A DNA stretch of 64,000 nt from WHSW01 sp963767475 (GCA_963767475.1 CAVYEI010000002.1:1116001-1180000); one strand, 5' to 3'; positions 33,633 to 42,977 are shown, numbered from the stretch's first letter. Notes: generated by a model from the letters alone, not told the origin. Made by a program: numbers and translations.

Positions 33633-34451
33633 ATGAATCAGAGCCAGAGCACCGCCGCAGCTGGAGCCGATTCGGGATCTCAGCCTCTCCTCGCGCTGAA
33701 GGGCTTTTCGAAGAGCTTTGGCGCAGTCGAAGCGCTCAAGGATGTCGACTTCGACGTCTACCCCGGCGAGGTCGTCGGCCTCGTCGGCGACAACGGCGCC
33801 GGCAAGTCGACCTTGATCAAGGCGGTTTCGGGCGCCCAGCCCCCGGACGCCGGCTCGGCGACGTGGGAGGGCCGGCCGGTCAGCGTGCATACGCCTCACG
33901 ACGCGACCGACCTCGGAATCGCCACGGTCTATCAGGACCTGGCGCTGGCCGAGAACCTCGACGTGGTCGCAAACTTGTTCCTCGGCCAGGAGATCGCCAA
34001 CACGTTGCCCGGGGTCAAGGTGCTCGACGAGACCACGATGGAGAAGAAGTCCGTCGAGCTGCTGAGCTCGCTCGGGGTGACGACGCTGCGCAGCGTGCGC
34101 ACCGAGGTCGCCTCGCTCTCGGGCGGGCAGCGCCAGGCGGTGGCGATCGCCCGCTCACTGCTCGGCGATCCCAAGCTCGTGCTGCTCGATGAGCCGACGG
34201 CGGCGCTCGGGATCGTGCAGACCGACCAGATCCTGAAGCTGATCGACCGCCTCCGCGAGCGCGGTCTCGGTGTGATCGTGATCAGCCACAACCTCGCCAA
34301 CGTGTTCGAGGTCTGCGACCGGATCGCGGTCCTGCGGCTCGGCCGGATGGCAGCGACCTTCAAGGCGGATGACGCTACGCGGGAGCAGATCGTGGCCTCG
34401 ATGACCGGCGCCGATGTCAAGGAGCGGGCGACTGAGGAGAACCCGCTGTGA
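33633..34451 (+). CDS. Sugar ABC transporter ATP-binding protein
   Basis: 272 residues: Walker A GDNGAGKST, signature SLSGGQRQAV, Walker B LVLLDEPTAALG, switch His in VIVISHNLANVFEV. It is a single ATPase domain (FrcA-type) rather than the roughly 500-residue double ATPase of XylG or RbsA, so it should dimerise. Its stop overlaps the permease start (GTGA). Confidence 0.93.
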   Translation: MNQSQSTAAAGADSGSQPLLALKGFSKSFGAVEALKDVDFDVYPGEVVGLVGDNGAGKSTLIKAVSGAQPPDAGSATWEGRPVSVHTPHDATDLGIATVYQDLALAENLDVVANLFLGQEIANTLPGVKVLDETTMEKKSVELLSSLGVTTLRSVRTEVASLSGGQRQAVAIARSLLGDPKLVLLDEPTAALGIVQTDQILKLIDRLRERGLGVIVISHNLANVFEVCDRIAVLRLGRMAATFKADDATREQIVASMTGADVKERATEENPL

Positions 34452-35663
34452 GTTCTCCCGAGACGACGATCGGCACCGCGCCCGCCGAGGCGGTCGAGGG
34501 CTTCTCCGTCCGTCGTGCGCTGGCCGCGCTCGCTCGCGGCGACCTCGCCCCGGTCCGCGTCCTGATCGGGATCGCGGTCATCTGGACGATCTTCCAGATC
34601 GCCAACGACCGCTTCCTGAGTGCGATCAACCTCTCCAACCTGACGCTGCAGATTGCCGCCGTGGCGACGATCTCGCTCGGCGTCGTGCTCGTCCTCCTGC
34701 TCGGCGAGATCGATCTCTCGGTCGGCGCCGTCAGCGGCCTCGCCGCCGGGGTGATGGCCGTGCTCAGCGTCCAGCACGGCTGGTCGCCGCTGCTCGCGAT
34801 TTTCGCCGGCCTCGGAGTCGGGGCGGCGATCGGCCTCTTCAACGGGTTCATGGTGACCACGTTCGGGATCCCCTCGTTCGTGGTCACGCTCGCCGGCCTG
34901 CTGGCCTGGCAGGGCGCGCTGCTTTACGTGCTCGGCGACACCGGCTCGGTGAACCTGCCGCCGAGCATCATCACCGACCTGACGAGCACCTTCTTCGATC
35001 CCGCGGTCGGCTGGGCGATCGGGATCGCTGCGATCGCCCTCTACGCAGCGAGCGTGCTGCTCAGTCGTCGCCGGCGGGCTGCCGCCGGGCTCGAGACGGG
35101 CGCGATCACCGGGACGGTCGTCCGCTTGGTCGCCGTCTCGGCGGCGATCGTCGATTGCGATCGCGGTTCTGAACGAGGACCGCGGCGTGCCGCTGGCGGC
35201 GCTGATCGTGATCGTGCTCTCGGTCGTGCTCACGTTCATCACCGAGCGCACCCGCTACGGGCGCCACATCTTCGCCGTCGGCGGCAACGAAGAGGCGGCG
35301 CGGCGCGCCGGGATCAGCATCACCAAGATCAAGCTCACCGTCTTCACCCTCGCCTCGACGCTGGCCGCCGCGGGCGGCATCCTGGCTGCGTCGCGGCTGC
35401 TGGCCGTTAACCAGCAGGCGGGCTCCGGCGACGTGCTGCTGCTCGCGATCGCCGGCCCGGTGATCGCCGGCACCAGCCTCTTCGGCGGCCGCGGCTACAT
35501 CTGGTCGGCGCTGCTCGGCGCCGTGGTGATCGGCTCGATCTCCAACGGCATGGATCTGCTGGCGCTCGACTCCGACGTCAAGTTCATGATCACCGGCGCC
35601 GTGCTGCTCGGCGCGGTGACGATCGACGCGGTCACCCGCCGGCGCCGCCAAGCGGCGCGCTGA
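34448..35663 (+). pseudogene. Sugar ABC transporter permease (XylH type), frameshifted
   Basis: About 405 residues in two frames. The first frame carries LGVVLVLLLGEIDLSVGAVSGLAAG (the EIDLSVG permease signature), NGFMVTTFGIPSFVVTLAGL and further helices up to about 35150. The second carries IAIAVLNEDRGVPLAALIVIVL, GGNEEAARRAGI (the EAA-like loop) and GSISNGMDLLALDSDVKFMI to the stop. One extra base near 35150-35158 (GATCGTCGATTGCGATCG) splits them. With both neighbours intact, a sequence error or a recent mutation is more likely than long decay. Confidence 0.9.
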
Positions 35664-35670
35664 CCCGCGC

Positions 35671-36543
35671 GTGCGGGGCGACCTGCGCTTTGCCGTCGGC
35701 GTCCCCAACGTCGGCGAGTACGCGGACCCGGCGCTGCTCGCCGAGCTCGGCCGCGCCGCCGAGACCGCCGGCTGGGACGGGTTTTTCGTCTGGGACCACA
35801 TCGCCTACCACGAGCCCGAGATCCCCGTAGCGGATCCCTGGGTGGCGATCTCGGCCCTCGCCGCGACCAGCGCGCGGATCCGGCTCGGGGTCATGCTCTG
35901 CACGCTGGCGCGCAGGCGACCGTGGAAGGTGGCTCGCGAAACCGCCTCGCTCGACCATCTCTCCGGCGGCCGTCTCGTCTTCGGCGCCGGGCTCGGATCG
36001 GCGGGCGAGCGCGAGTTCGAGGACTTCGGTGAGAACCCGGACCCGCGGCACCGGGCGGAGCTGCTCGACGAGGGGCTCGAGGTGCTGAACGGGCTCTGGA
36101 GCGGCGAGCCGCTGCGCCACTCGGGTCGACATTTCACCGTGCGCGGGGCGAGCTTTCAGCCGACCCCGTTGCAGCGGCCGCGGATCCCGGTCTGGATCGG
36201 CGGGCGCTGGCCCGCGAAGCCGCCATTTCGACGCGCGGCTCGCTGGGACGGGGTCTTCCCGACCCATCGCGACATCGGCCACACGGAGACCATGCGCCCG
36301 GACCAGCTCGGCGAGATCGTCGAATACACGCGCTCGCATCGCAGCGCAGCGGCGGATCTCGACGTGATCATCGAGGGCCAGACTCCCGGCGACGATGCCG
36401 AGCGCGACCGCGATGCGCTCGAGCCCTACCGGCTCGCGGGCCTCACCTGGTGGATCGAGAAGCTGGGCTGGTTTCGCGGGCCGCTGGAGGCGATGCGGGC
36501 CAGAATCGATGCCGGGCCGCCGGCCGCCCGGCCGCCGCAATGA
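35671..36543 (+). CDS. LLM-class flavin-dependent oxidoreductase
   Basis: 290 residues of luciferase-like fold: FAVGVPNVGEYADPALLAEL, AGWDGFFVWDHI, RIRLGVMLCTLARRRPWKVARE, DHLSGGRLVFGAGLGS and RPRIPVWIGGRWPAK. This resembles F420- or FMN-dependent monooxygenases and reductases. It starts at GTG 7 bases after the permease stop and its stop overlaps the next gene (ATGA), so it belongs to the same transcription unit. The substrate is unknown. Confidence 0.88.
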   Translation: MRGDLRFAVGVPNVGEYADPALLAELGRAAETAGWDGFFVWDHIAYHEPEIPVADPWVAISALAATSARIRLGVMLCTLARRRPWKVARETASLDHLSGGRLVFGAGLGSAGEREFEDFGENPDPRHRAELLDEGLEVLNGLWSGEPLRHSGRHFTVRGASFQPTPLQRPRIPVWIGGRWPAKPPFRRAARWDGVFPTHRDIGHTETMRPDQLGEIVEYTRSHRSAAADLDVIIEGQTPGDDAERDRDALEPYRLAGLTWWIEKLGWFRGPLEAMRARIDAGPPAARPPQ

Positions 36544-37580
36544 GCGGCGAGCTGCGGGTCGCGCTGATCGGCTTCGGGCTCGCCGGATCGACCTTTCACG
36601 CGCCGCTGATCGCGGCGACAGCGGGGCTCGCGGTGACCACGGTCGTGACCACCGATCCCGAGCGCTCCGCCCGCGCTCGCCGCGAGCATCCGGAGGTCGT
36701 GATCGAACCGCATGCGGACGCGGTCTGGGAGCGAGCCTCCGAGCACGAGCTGGCGGTGATCGCGACCGCCAACGAGGCCCATGTCGAGCTCGCCTCACGG
36801 GCGATCGACGCCGGCCTCGCGGTGGTCGTCGACAAGCCGCTGGCGCCGACCAGCGCCGAGGCGCGAGCCCTGGCCGAGCGGGCCGAAAGCCAAGGCGTGG
36901 TGCTGACCGTCTTCCACAACCGCCGCTGGGACTCCGACCAGCTGACGCTTGAGCGGCTGCTGAAGGAGGGCGCCCTGGGCGAGGTCCACCGCTACGAGTC
37001 GCGGTTCGAGCGCTGGCGCCCGCAACGTCGCCCGGGAGCCTGGCGCGAGACGACCCCGCCCGAGCGCGGCGGCGGCCTGCTGCTCGACCTCGGCACCCAC
37101 CTCGTCGACCAGGCGCTGGTCCACTTCGGCCCGGTCGCGGAGGTCCACGGTGAGGTCGACGCGCGCCGGGGCGGTCCCGCCGACGACGACGTCTTCGTCG
37201 CCCTCAGCCACGCCTCCGGGGTGCGCAGCCATCTATGGGCGTCATCGGTGGCGGCGGCCCCGGGTCCGCGGTTGCGGGTGCTCGGCAGCGAGGCCGCATA
37301 CGTCGTCGACGCGCTCGACGGCCAGGAGGAGGCGCTGGCGCGAGGCGAGCGTCCCGGTCCCGGTCGCGAGTGGGGAGTCGAGCCGCGCCAATCCTGGGGC
37401 CGGCTGGTGCGCGGCGAGAGCTCGGAGCCCGTGCGTCCCGAGCCGGGCGCCTGGCCGCGCTATTACGCCGAGCTCGAATCGGCCCTGCGCTCGGGCACCG
37501 CGCCGCCGGTCGACCCCGGCGACGCGGTCGCCGTGCTCGAGCTGCTCGAGCGCGCTCGCAGGGGCTCCGCCCGCCCCTAG
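36540..37580 (+). CDS. Gfo/Idh/MocA-family oxidoreductase
   Basis: 346 residues. The N-terminal NAD(P)-binding domain (VALIGFGLAGSTFHAPLI) is followed by VVVDKPLAPTSAEA, where the catalytic Lys of the EKP-type motif is kept as DKP. The C-terminal domain includes GGGLLLDLGTHLVDQALVHFG with the expected Asp and His. These enzymes oxidise or reduce sugars and inositols, fitting the sugar transporter upstream. The start is set by the ATGA overlap. Confidence 0.9.
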   Translation: MSGELRVALIGFGLAGSTFHAPLIAATAGLAVTTVVTTDPERSARARREHPEVVIEPHADAVWERASEHELAVIATANEAHVELASRAIDAGLAVVVDKPLAPTSAEARALAERAESQGVVLTVFHNRRWDSDQLTLERLLKEGALGEVHRYESRFERWRPQRRPGAWRETTPPERGGGLLLDLGTHLVDQALVHFGPVAEVHGEVDARRGGPADDDVFVALSHASGVRSHLWASSVAAAPGPRLRVLGSEAAYVVDALDGQEEALARGERPGPGREWGVEPRQSWGRLVRGESSEPVRPEPGAWPRYYAELESALRSGTAPPVDPGDAVAVLELLERARRGSARP

Positions 37581-37590
37581 ACTGCCCGGC

Positions 37591-37664
37591 GGGCGGTTAG
37601 CTCAGTTGGGAGAGCGCCTGATTTACATTCAGGAGGTTCGCGGGTTCGAGCCCCGCACCGCCCA
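37591..37664 (+). tRNA. tRNA-Val (anticodon UAC)
   Basis: A 74-nt cloverleaf: acceptor GGGCGGT/ACCGCCC, anticodon stem CCTGA/TCAGG with loop TTTACAT (anticodon TAC), T-arm CGGGG-type with TTCGAGC, discriminator A. CCA is not encoded. Confidence 0.95.
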
Positions 37665-37703
37665 TCGGTTCAAGGCAGGATCTCCGGGTACGCTGAGGGT
37701 GCG

Positions 37704-37982
37704 ATGGCAAAGCTGCTCTTCATCCCGCTCAGCATCATCAGCGGCCTGATCGCCGGGCTGATCGGACGCAAGGTCTTCGAGGGCATCTGGGGCTTGATCG
37801 ACGACGAGGAGCCGCCCGACGCGGAGGATCGTCAGACGAGCATGCCGAAGCTGGTCGCATCGCTGGCCTTCCAGGGGGCGACGTTCTCGGTCGCGCGCGG
37901 GCTCACCGACCACTTCGCCCGCCAGAGCTTCTACCGGGCGACCGGCGCCTGGCCCGGCGAAGAACGACCCGACGAGACCTGA
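37704..37982 (+). CDS. DUF4235 membrane protein
   Basis: 92 residues: LLFIPLSIISGLIAGLIGRKVFEGIWGLIDDEEPPDAEDR is the family hallmark, followed by a second hydrophobic part (KLVASLAFQGATFSVARGLTD). It is an integral membrane protein of unknown function, frequent in Actinomycetota. The 3' end overlaps the convergent hydrolase gene by 52 bases. Confidence 0.88.
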   Translation: MAKLLFIPLSIISGLIAGLIGRKVFEGIWGLIDDEEPPDAEDRQTSMPKLVASLAFQGATFSVARGLTDHFARQSFYRATGAWPGEERPDET

Positions 37983-38743
37983 GCACCCGCACTCGCTTCC
38001 AGCAGCAGCTCGGCGATCCGCGGCGGGTCGTCCCAGGTGGGCGTATGGCCGAGGCCCTCGAGCTCCAGGTAGCGAGCTCCCGGAGGCATCCGTTCGCGCT
38101 TCGGCCGGCCGACCAACCGATCCTCGGTGCCCCAGGCGAACGTGGTCGGGACGGTGACCAGCTCCGGATGCTCGAACACGTGTGAGCGCATCTCCTGGTT
38201 TGCCGCCTCGTAGCCGGGCGCGTTGAGCCAGTCGTAGACGAGCGCCTTCGCCTCGGTGCGCGAAAGCCGCTCGGGGCGGGCGACGGTGGTGCGAAGAAAC
38301 GACGCCCGCGCCCGCGCCGAGGTGAGCAGCAGCGGCAGCAGCGGCCGCAGCCGCAGGGCCCAGCCGTGCGTGTCGACGCGGCGTGGTCCCAGCGGCCGGC
38401 GCCAGAGCCCGGCGGGCGAGATCGCGCAGACCGAGGCGACGGTGCCGGTCTTGGCGAGCTCGAGCGCGGCCCAGGCCCCGAGCGAGTTGCCCGCCAGATG
38501 CGGCCGCGCGAGCCCGAGCTCGGCGCAGAGCTCGCCGATCGCGGTCCCGAGGTTGGCGGCCGTCGGCGCCAGGTCGGCGGGCAGCTCGGGCGACTCGCCG
38601 AAGCCCGGCAGGTCGACCGCGATCACGTCGCGGTCGGCGGCGAGCCGGTCGACGACCGGTTCCCAGATTCGCCGCGACCCCCCGAGGCCGTGGATCAGGA
38701 CGAGAGGCTCGCCGCTGCCGGCGCGCGAGTGGGCGATCGCCAT
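37931..38743 (-). CDS. Alpha/beta hydrolase
   Basis: About 270 residues. Oxyanion segment LVLIHGLGGSRRIWEPVV, VIAVDLPGFGESP, nucleophile elbow GNSLGAWAAL, late Asp in WGTEDRLVGRP and catalytic His in LEGLGHTPTWDD. All triad residues are in place. It resembles epoxide-hydrolase/esterase-like enzymes. The start at ATG 38743 lies inside the end of the cyclopropane-synthase gene, so it is likely the last member of that operon. Confidence 0.88.
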   Translation of the reverse strand: MAIAHSRAGSGEPLVLIHGLGGSRRIWEPVVDRLAADRDVIAVDLPGFGESPELPADLAPTAANLGTAIGELCAELGLARPHLAGNSLGAWAALELAKTGTVASVCAISPAGLWRRPLGPRRVDTHGWALRLRPLLPLLLTSARARASFLRTTVARPERLSRTEAKALVYDWLNAPGYEAANQEMRSHVFEHPELVTVPTTFAWGTEDRLVGRPKRERMPPGARYLELEGLGHTPTWDDPPRIAELLLEASAGAQVSSGRSSPGQAPVAR

Positions 38744-39948
38744 TCGTTGTCCTTCGCCCGCCAGCCGGGCTTCGCCATCACGATCTGCAGGTCGCGGATC
38801 CGTCGCTCGCGAAAGCCGCCTTCCGAGATCGCGAGGTAGAAGTTCCAAAGCCGGCCGAAGCGTTCGTCATATCCGCGCGGGCGGAGGCTGGGCCAGGCGT
38901 CGTTGAAGCGCTCGCGCCAGCTCGCGAGCGTGAGCGCGTAGTGGTCGGAGATGTCGTCGCAGGCCGCGACCGGGATCCCGCTGGCGGCTCCGAGCTCGGT
39001 GATCAGCCGCATCGAGGGCAGGCAGCCGCCGGGGAAGATGTGCTTGTTGGAGAAGCTGCGCGAGGCCTTCTCGAGCTCGTAGGCGTCGTCGCCGATCACG
39101 ATCGCCTGCAGGAACATCGCTCCCTCGGGCCGGGTCAGCTGCGCGCACTTGTCGAAGAAGCCGGGGAAGTACTGCCAGCCGACGGCCTCGATCATCTCGA
39201 TCGAGACCAGCTTGTCGTAGCTGCCCGAGAGGTCGCGATAGTCCTGCATCAGGACCTCGACCCGGCCCTCGAGGCCTTCCTCTCGCACCCGGTCGACGGC
39301 GAAGGCGTGTTGCTCGCGCGAGATCGTCGTCGTCGTCACCCGGCAGCCGCGCGTGGTCGCGGCGTGCACGGCGAGCCCGCCCCAGCCGGTGCCGATCTCG
39401 AGCAGATGGTCGTCGGGACCGAGATCGAGCGCGGTGCAGATCCGCTCGAGCTTCAGCAGCTGGGCGTCCTCGAGGGTCGCGTCGGGGCCGGGGAAGACGG
39501 CCGCCGAGTACATCAGCCGCTCGTCGAGGAAGGCCTCGAACAACGGGTTGCCGAGGTCGTAGTGGGCGGAGATGTTCGCCCTCGCGCCGGTGCGGGTGTT
39601 GCGCGGGACGAGGTTGGCGGCGCGCTGCAGCGGGCCGATCAGTGGGTGCAGGCGGCGGCGCAGGCGATCGAAGGGCCCGAGGTTGCGGCAGGCGATCCGG
39701 CTCAGGGCGACGAGGTCGTCGACCGTCCACAGGCCTTCGACGTAGCCCTCGCCGAGCCCGGTACTGCCGCGCAGGATCCAGGTGTAGGCGCGCGGATCGG
39801 TGACCTCGACCCGCGCCCGCAGCCGGGCGTCGACGGGTCCGAAGCCATAGGTGGTGTCGCCCTCGGTGATCTCGATCCGCTCGTTGCGAATCTTCGACAG
39901 GGCAGCGAACACCGCCCGGCGCGCCAGCCGATCGCCGCCGCCGCTCAC
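38695..39948 (-). CDS. cfa: Cyclopropane-fatty-acyl-phospholipid synthase family methyltransferase
   Basis: 417 residues from GTG 39948. The SAM loop is LLEIGTGWGGLAVHAA, the preceding motif is YDLGNPLFEAFLDERLMYSAAVF, and SIEMIEAVGWQYFPGFF holds the conserved Glu. YELEKASRSFSNKHIFPGGCLPS completes the family signature. It methylates or cyclopropanates unsaturated acyl chains of membrane lipids. The start overlaps the DUF1365 stop (GTGA). With the FAD oxidase and DUF1365 genes it forms a unit known elsewhere in oxidative-stress lipid modification loci. Confidence 0.93.
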   Translation of the reverse strand: MSGGGDRLARRAVFAALSKIRNERIEITEGDTTYGFGPVDARLRARVEVTDPRAYTWILRGSTGLGEGYVEGLWTVDDLVALSRIACRNLGPFDRLRRRLHPLIGPLQRAANLVPRNTRTGARANISAHYDLGNPLFEAFLDERLMYSAAVFPGPDATLEDAQLLKLERICTALDLGPDDHLLEIGTGWGGLAVHAATTRGCRVTTTTISREQHAFAVDRVREEGLEGRVEVLMQDYRDLSGSYDKLVSIEMIEAVGWQYFPGFFDKCAQLTRPEGAMFLQAIVIGDDAYELEKASRSFSNKHIFPGGCLPSMRLITELGAASGIPVAACDDISDHYALTLASWRERFNDAWPSLRPRGYDERFGRLWNFYLAISEGGFRERRIRDLQIVMAKPGWRAKDNEWRSPTRAPAAASLSS

Positions 39949-40706
39949 GAGCGCTCCGGGTGCGGGTGCCAGGGCGCTCCCTTGAGTCGCAGTCGCAGCG
40001 CCTGCCAGTAGATCTTCGCCACCACCTGGGCGGTCATCGCCGGGTAGCGGATCAGCATTCGCCTGGCGACCGCGGGTACGAGCTCGCGCCGTTCGAGCGA
40101 CAGCGTCGCGTCGAAGACCAGGTCTCGATCGCGGTGCGAGGCGATGTGCACCTGCAGGGCGTCGCCGGGCGCGGTCGTGCGCCACTCGTAGACGTGATCC
40201 ATGCCCATCAGTGGTGACACGTGGAAATCCTTCTCGATCCGCCCCGAAACTATCCGATTTTCAGCCCCGGGATCGGTTCCGATCACGTAGGCGTGCGATT
40301 CGCCCCACGGTGTGTTGTTGACCTCGGCCAGCACCGCCTCGACTCTCGAGCCGCCTTCGTCGAAGCAGAAGAAGAAGGTCACCGGGTTGAAGCAGTGGCC
40401 GAAGTAGCGCAGGTTGGTCAGCATCCGGATCGGCCCGGCCGGCCGGTTGCCGGTCTCGGCGGCCACCCTGTCGCGCACGACCTGGTCCAGCGCGACGCCC
40501 GTCGGTCCGAGGTGATCGGAGCGCTTGAGCCACGCCAGCGCCGGGCGGCGCGCCGACCAGCCGGGCAGCGGGTCGAGCACCCCGGGGAGCTCGTCGAGGT
40601 CGAGATAGGCCATGAAGATCGGGTAGCGGAACGAATGCTCGACCGGGTCCAGCCGCCGGTGGCGGACCCAGCCTTCATAGATCGCGGAAGCTCGACCCGG
40701 CGTCAT
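39945..40706 (-). CDS. DUF1365 family protein
   Basis: 253 residues: YEGWVRHRRLDPVEHSFRYPIFMAYLDLDELP at the N-terminus, LTNLRYFGHCFNPVTFFFCFDE in the middle, EVNNTPWGESHAYV and EKDFHVSPLMGMDHVYEWR. These are diagnostic of DUF1365, which almost always sits between a flavin amine oxidase-like gene and cfa. The biochemical role is unsettled. It overlaps both neighbours by four bases. Confidence 0.92.
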   Translation of the reverse strand: MTPGRASAIYEGWVRHRRLDPVEHSFRYPIFMAYLDLDELPGVLDPLPGWSARRPALAWLKRSDHLGPTGVALDQVVRDRVAAETGNRPAGPIRMLTNLRYFGHCFNPVTFFFCFDEGGSRVEAVLAEVNNTPWGESHAYVIGTDPGAENRIVSGRIEKDFHVSPLMGMDHVYEWRTTAPGDALQVHIASHRDRDLVFDATLSLERRELVPAVARRMLIRYPAMTAQVVAKIYWQALRLRLKGAPWHPHPERS

Positions 40707-41992
40707 GCGGCCAGCTCCAGCTCGACCGCGACCGGCTGGCGCTCGAGCAGCCGCTCGCAGGCACGGATCGCGCTCCAGCAGCCGTCCTCGTGAAAGCCCC
40801 AGCGCCAGTAGGCACCGCAGTAGTGGATCCGGTCGGCGCCGCTGATCTCGCCCCAGCGCCGCTGCGCGGCGACGCTCTCGTGGGTGATCACCGGATGGTC
40901 GTAGGCGATCGTCTCCAGCACGGCGTCGTCGGCGATCCGCTCCGACAGGTTGAGGGTGACGAAGTACTGGCGCTCGGCGTCGAGCCGCTGCAGGTTGTTC
41001 ATCCAGTAGGTGACCGCCGTGCGCGCCTGCGGGCCGTCGGCGAGGTGGAAGTTCCAGCTCGCCCAGGCACGGCGGCGGGCGGGCATCAGCGAGGGGTCGG
41101 TGTGCAGCACCGCCTCGTTTCGCTGGTAGCGCATCGCGCCCAGGACCTGGCGCTCGGCGGCGGTCGGCGCGGCCAGCATCGCCAGCGCCTGATCGGAGTG
41201 GGTCGCGATCACCACCTGATCGAAGATCTCGGCCTCGACCCCGTCGGCGGCGACCCGGACGCCGCCTCCCAGCCGCTCGACCGCGCGCACGGGGACGCCG
41301 ACTCGAACGCGGCCCGCGAAGCGCTCGAGCAGGCGCTCGACGTAGGCCCGGGAGCCGCCCTCGATCGTCCGCCAGCGCGGCCGGCCGGTGAGCTGCAGCT
41401 GCCCGTGGTTCTCGAGGAACTCGGCGAGGAAGCCGACCGGGAACTCCCAGATCGCCTCCGGGTCGGCCGACCAGACCGCCGAGACCTCGGGCACGATCGC
41501 GCGCTCGCGAAACCAGGTCGAATAGCCCGCGTCGCGCAGGAACTCTCCCACCGTCGGGGCGTCCGGCCTGCCGACGAGCGGCCGGACCTCGCGGTTGAAG
41601 CGAAGCTGGTCGCGGATCAGGCGCCAGAACCGGGGCCGCAAGAGGTTGGAGCGCTGCGCGAACAGCCCGCGGCGGGTGTTGGCGAACTCGAAGCGGCCAT
41701 CGGCGGATGCGATCGACATCCCCATCTCCGCGTCCTGGGCGGCCACCCCGAGCTCCGCCAGCAGCTTCGTGAACTCGGGGTAGTTGCGGTCGTTGTGGAC
41801 GATGAAGCCGGTATCGACCCAGCGCTCGCCGCGCGGGTCGTCGACGCGAATCGTGTTCGTGTGCCCGCCGACCCTGGTATCGGCCTCGTAGAGCGTCACC
41901 TCGTGGGTGCGGTCGAGCAGGCGCGCGGCGTTCAGCCCGGCGATACCGGTGCCGATCACGGCTACCTTGGCGCGCTTTTGTCGCACGCTCAC
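40703..41992 (-). CDS. FAD-dependent amine-oxidase-like oxidoreductase
   Basis: 429 residues from GTG. The dinucleotide fold KVAVIGTGIAGLNAARLL is followed by the acidic strand end LYEADTRVGGHTNTI (GG doublet). Later motifs include VDTGFIVHNDRNYPEF and WSADPEAIWEFPVGFL, and the C-terminal FAD segment is GAYWRWGFHEDGCWSAIRACE. This is the typical partner of DUF1365 and Cfa. It likely oxidises a lipid-linked substrate; the exact reaction is not established here. Confidence 0.9.
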   Translation of the reverse strand: MSVRQKRAKVAVIGTGIAGLNAARLLDRTHEVTLYEADTRVGGHTNTIRVDDPRGERWVDTGFIVHNDRNYPEFTKLLAELGVAAQDAEMGMSIASADGRFEFANTRRGLFAQRSNLLRPRFWRLIRDQLRFNREVRPLVGRPDAPTVGEFLRDAGYSTWFRERAIVPEVSAVWSADPEAIWEFPVGFLAEFLENHGQLQLTGRPRWRTIEGGSRAYVERLLERFAGRVRVGVPVRAVERLGGGVRVAADGVEAEIFDQVVIATHSDQALAMLAAPTAAERQVLGAMRYQRNEAVLHTDPSLMPARRRAWASWNFHLADGPQARTAVTYWMNNLQRLDAERQYFVTLNLSERIADDAVLETIAYDHPVITHESVAAQRRWGEISGADRIHYCGAYWRWGFHEDGCWSAIRACERLLERQPVAVELELAA

Positions 41993-42058
41993 AACTACGC
42001 GGTGAGCGTGCTTTCGGATCAGGCGCCGGCAGCGGAGCGGGCTGCGGCCAGGACTACG

Positions 42059-42523
42059 TCACCTCGTCGTCTCCAAGGAGGCGACGTAGATGGCGGCGGG
42101 GTTCCCGGGTTCCCAGTCGGGGAACTCGTCGATGCAGTCGACCTGCACGAAGCCGTTGCTCTCATAGAAGGCGTTCGTCGCCTCGTACGGTGGATAGTCC
42201 GCGGAGCGATCGAGCGTTTTCACTTCGACCAGGGCGATGCCCTGGTCGCGTAGTCGACCGAACACGTGGTTGAGCAGCCCGGTTCCGTAGCCCGTGCCGC
42301 GTCGACTGGGCTCCACGGCGATCCACAGGATCTCCGCTGCCTGCGACGAGCGCCGATCGACGATGACGAACCCGACGATCTCCCCGGCGTCGACGATGAC
42401 CCAGCCGTCGTGGCGCTCCAGATCGCGCCGCACGGTGTCCGGGACGTCATCGGTGAAGAAGTCCGGCAACGCATCGATGATCTGGAGGCACGCCTCGAGA
42501 TCATCGAACGCAGCCGCGCGCAC
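42059..42523 (-). CDS. GNAT-family N-acetyltransferase
   Basis: 154 residues. The acetyl-CoA binding segment is ILWIAVEPSRRGTGYGTGLLNHV (R-x-x-G-x-G/A type). Earlier GWVIVDAGEIVGFVIVDRR and late NAFYESNGFVQVDCI complete the fold. It starts at GTG. The substrate is unknown. It is on the same strand as the FAD-oxidase operon with a 66-base gap. Confidence 0.88.
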   Translation of the reverse strand: MRAAAFDDLEACLQIIDALPDFFTDDVPDTVRRDLERHDGWVIVDAGEIVGFVIVDRRSSQAAEILWIAVEPSRRGTGYGTGLLNHVFGRLRDQGIALVEVKTLDRSADYPPYEATNAFYESNGFVQVDCIDEFPDWEPGNPAAIYVASLETTR

Positions 42524-42536
42524 CTGATGACTCAGC

Positions 42537-42920
42537 TCAGCCCCAAAGCAGCATCGATTGCGGGTCGTCGGGGTCGACGTTGACGACGATCTCGCCGCCG
42601 ATCTTCTGCTTGTAGCCGTCGGCCGACTGCGCGATTATCTGCTGGGTGAAGGTCGCGCTGTAGGGCTCGCCTCCCGTCGGGCGCACCTCGACCTCGAGCT
42701 CGTAATCGACCCCACCCGAGAGCGGGTCCTTGCCGCCCGTCTCGCGCATTCCCTTGAGGATCGCGGGGTGCTTGACCCCCTGCTGGGCGATCTTGTTGGT
42801 CTTCGCTGCCGTGTCCGACACCCCGCCCATGCCGCCCATGTTGGCGACGGAATCGCCGCCGGCCTTGACCGCCTCCTGGGCCTGCTGCGCGGCGTCCTTG
42901 AACTTGTCCATGAAACCCAT
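42537..42920 (-). CDS. Hypothetical protein, actinobacterial type
   Basis: 127 residues starting MGFMDKFKDAAQQAQEAVKAGG, an amphipathic helix. A Gly/Met linker (NMGGMGG) follows, then a small beta-rich domain (VDYELEVEVRPTGGEPYSATFTQQII) ending SMLLWG. The RBS AAAGGTGG precedes the ATG. I do not recognise the family; the second half could be an OB- or short beta-barrel domain. It is divergent from the glycan operon at 42978. Confidence 0.72.
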   Translation of the reverse strand: MGFMDKFKDAAQQAQEAVKAGGDSVANMGGMGGVSDTAAKTNKIAQQGVKHPAILKGMRETGGKDPLSGGVDYELEVEVRPTGGEPYSATFTQQIIAQSADGYKQKIGGEIVVNVDPDDPQSMLLWG

Positions 42921-42977
42921 CGTCGTTCCACCTTTCGCCGTGGTCGTCGGGCAGGCTATCGCTACTGTGGCGCGCTG

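Noticed and set aside
32064..33899. Long minus-strand frame across the ROK, binding-protein and ATPase genes
   Set aside because: It spans three well-supported genes on the other strand and shows no domain signature.
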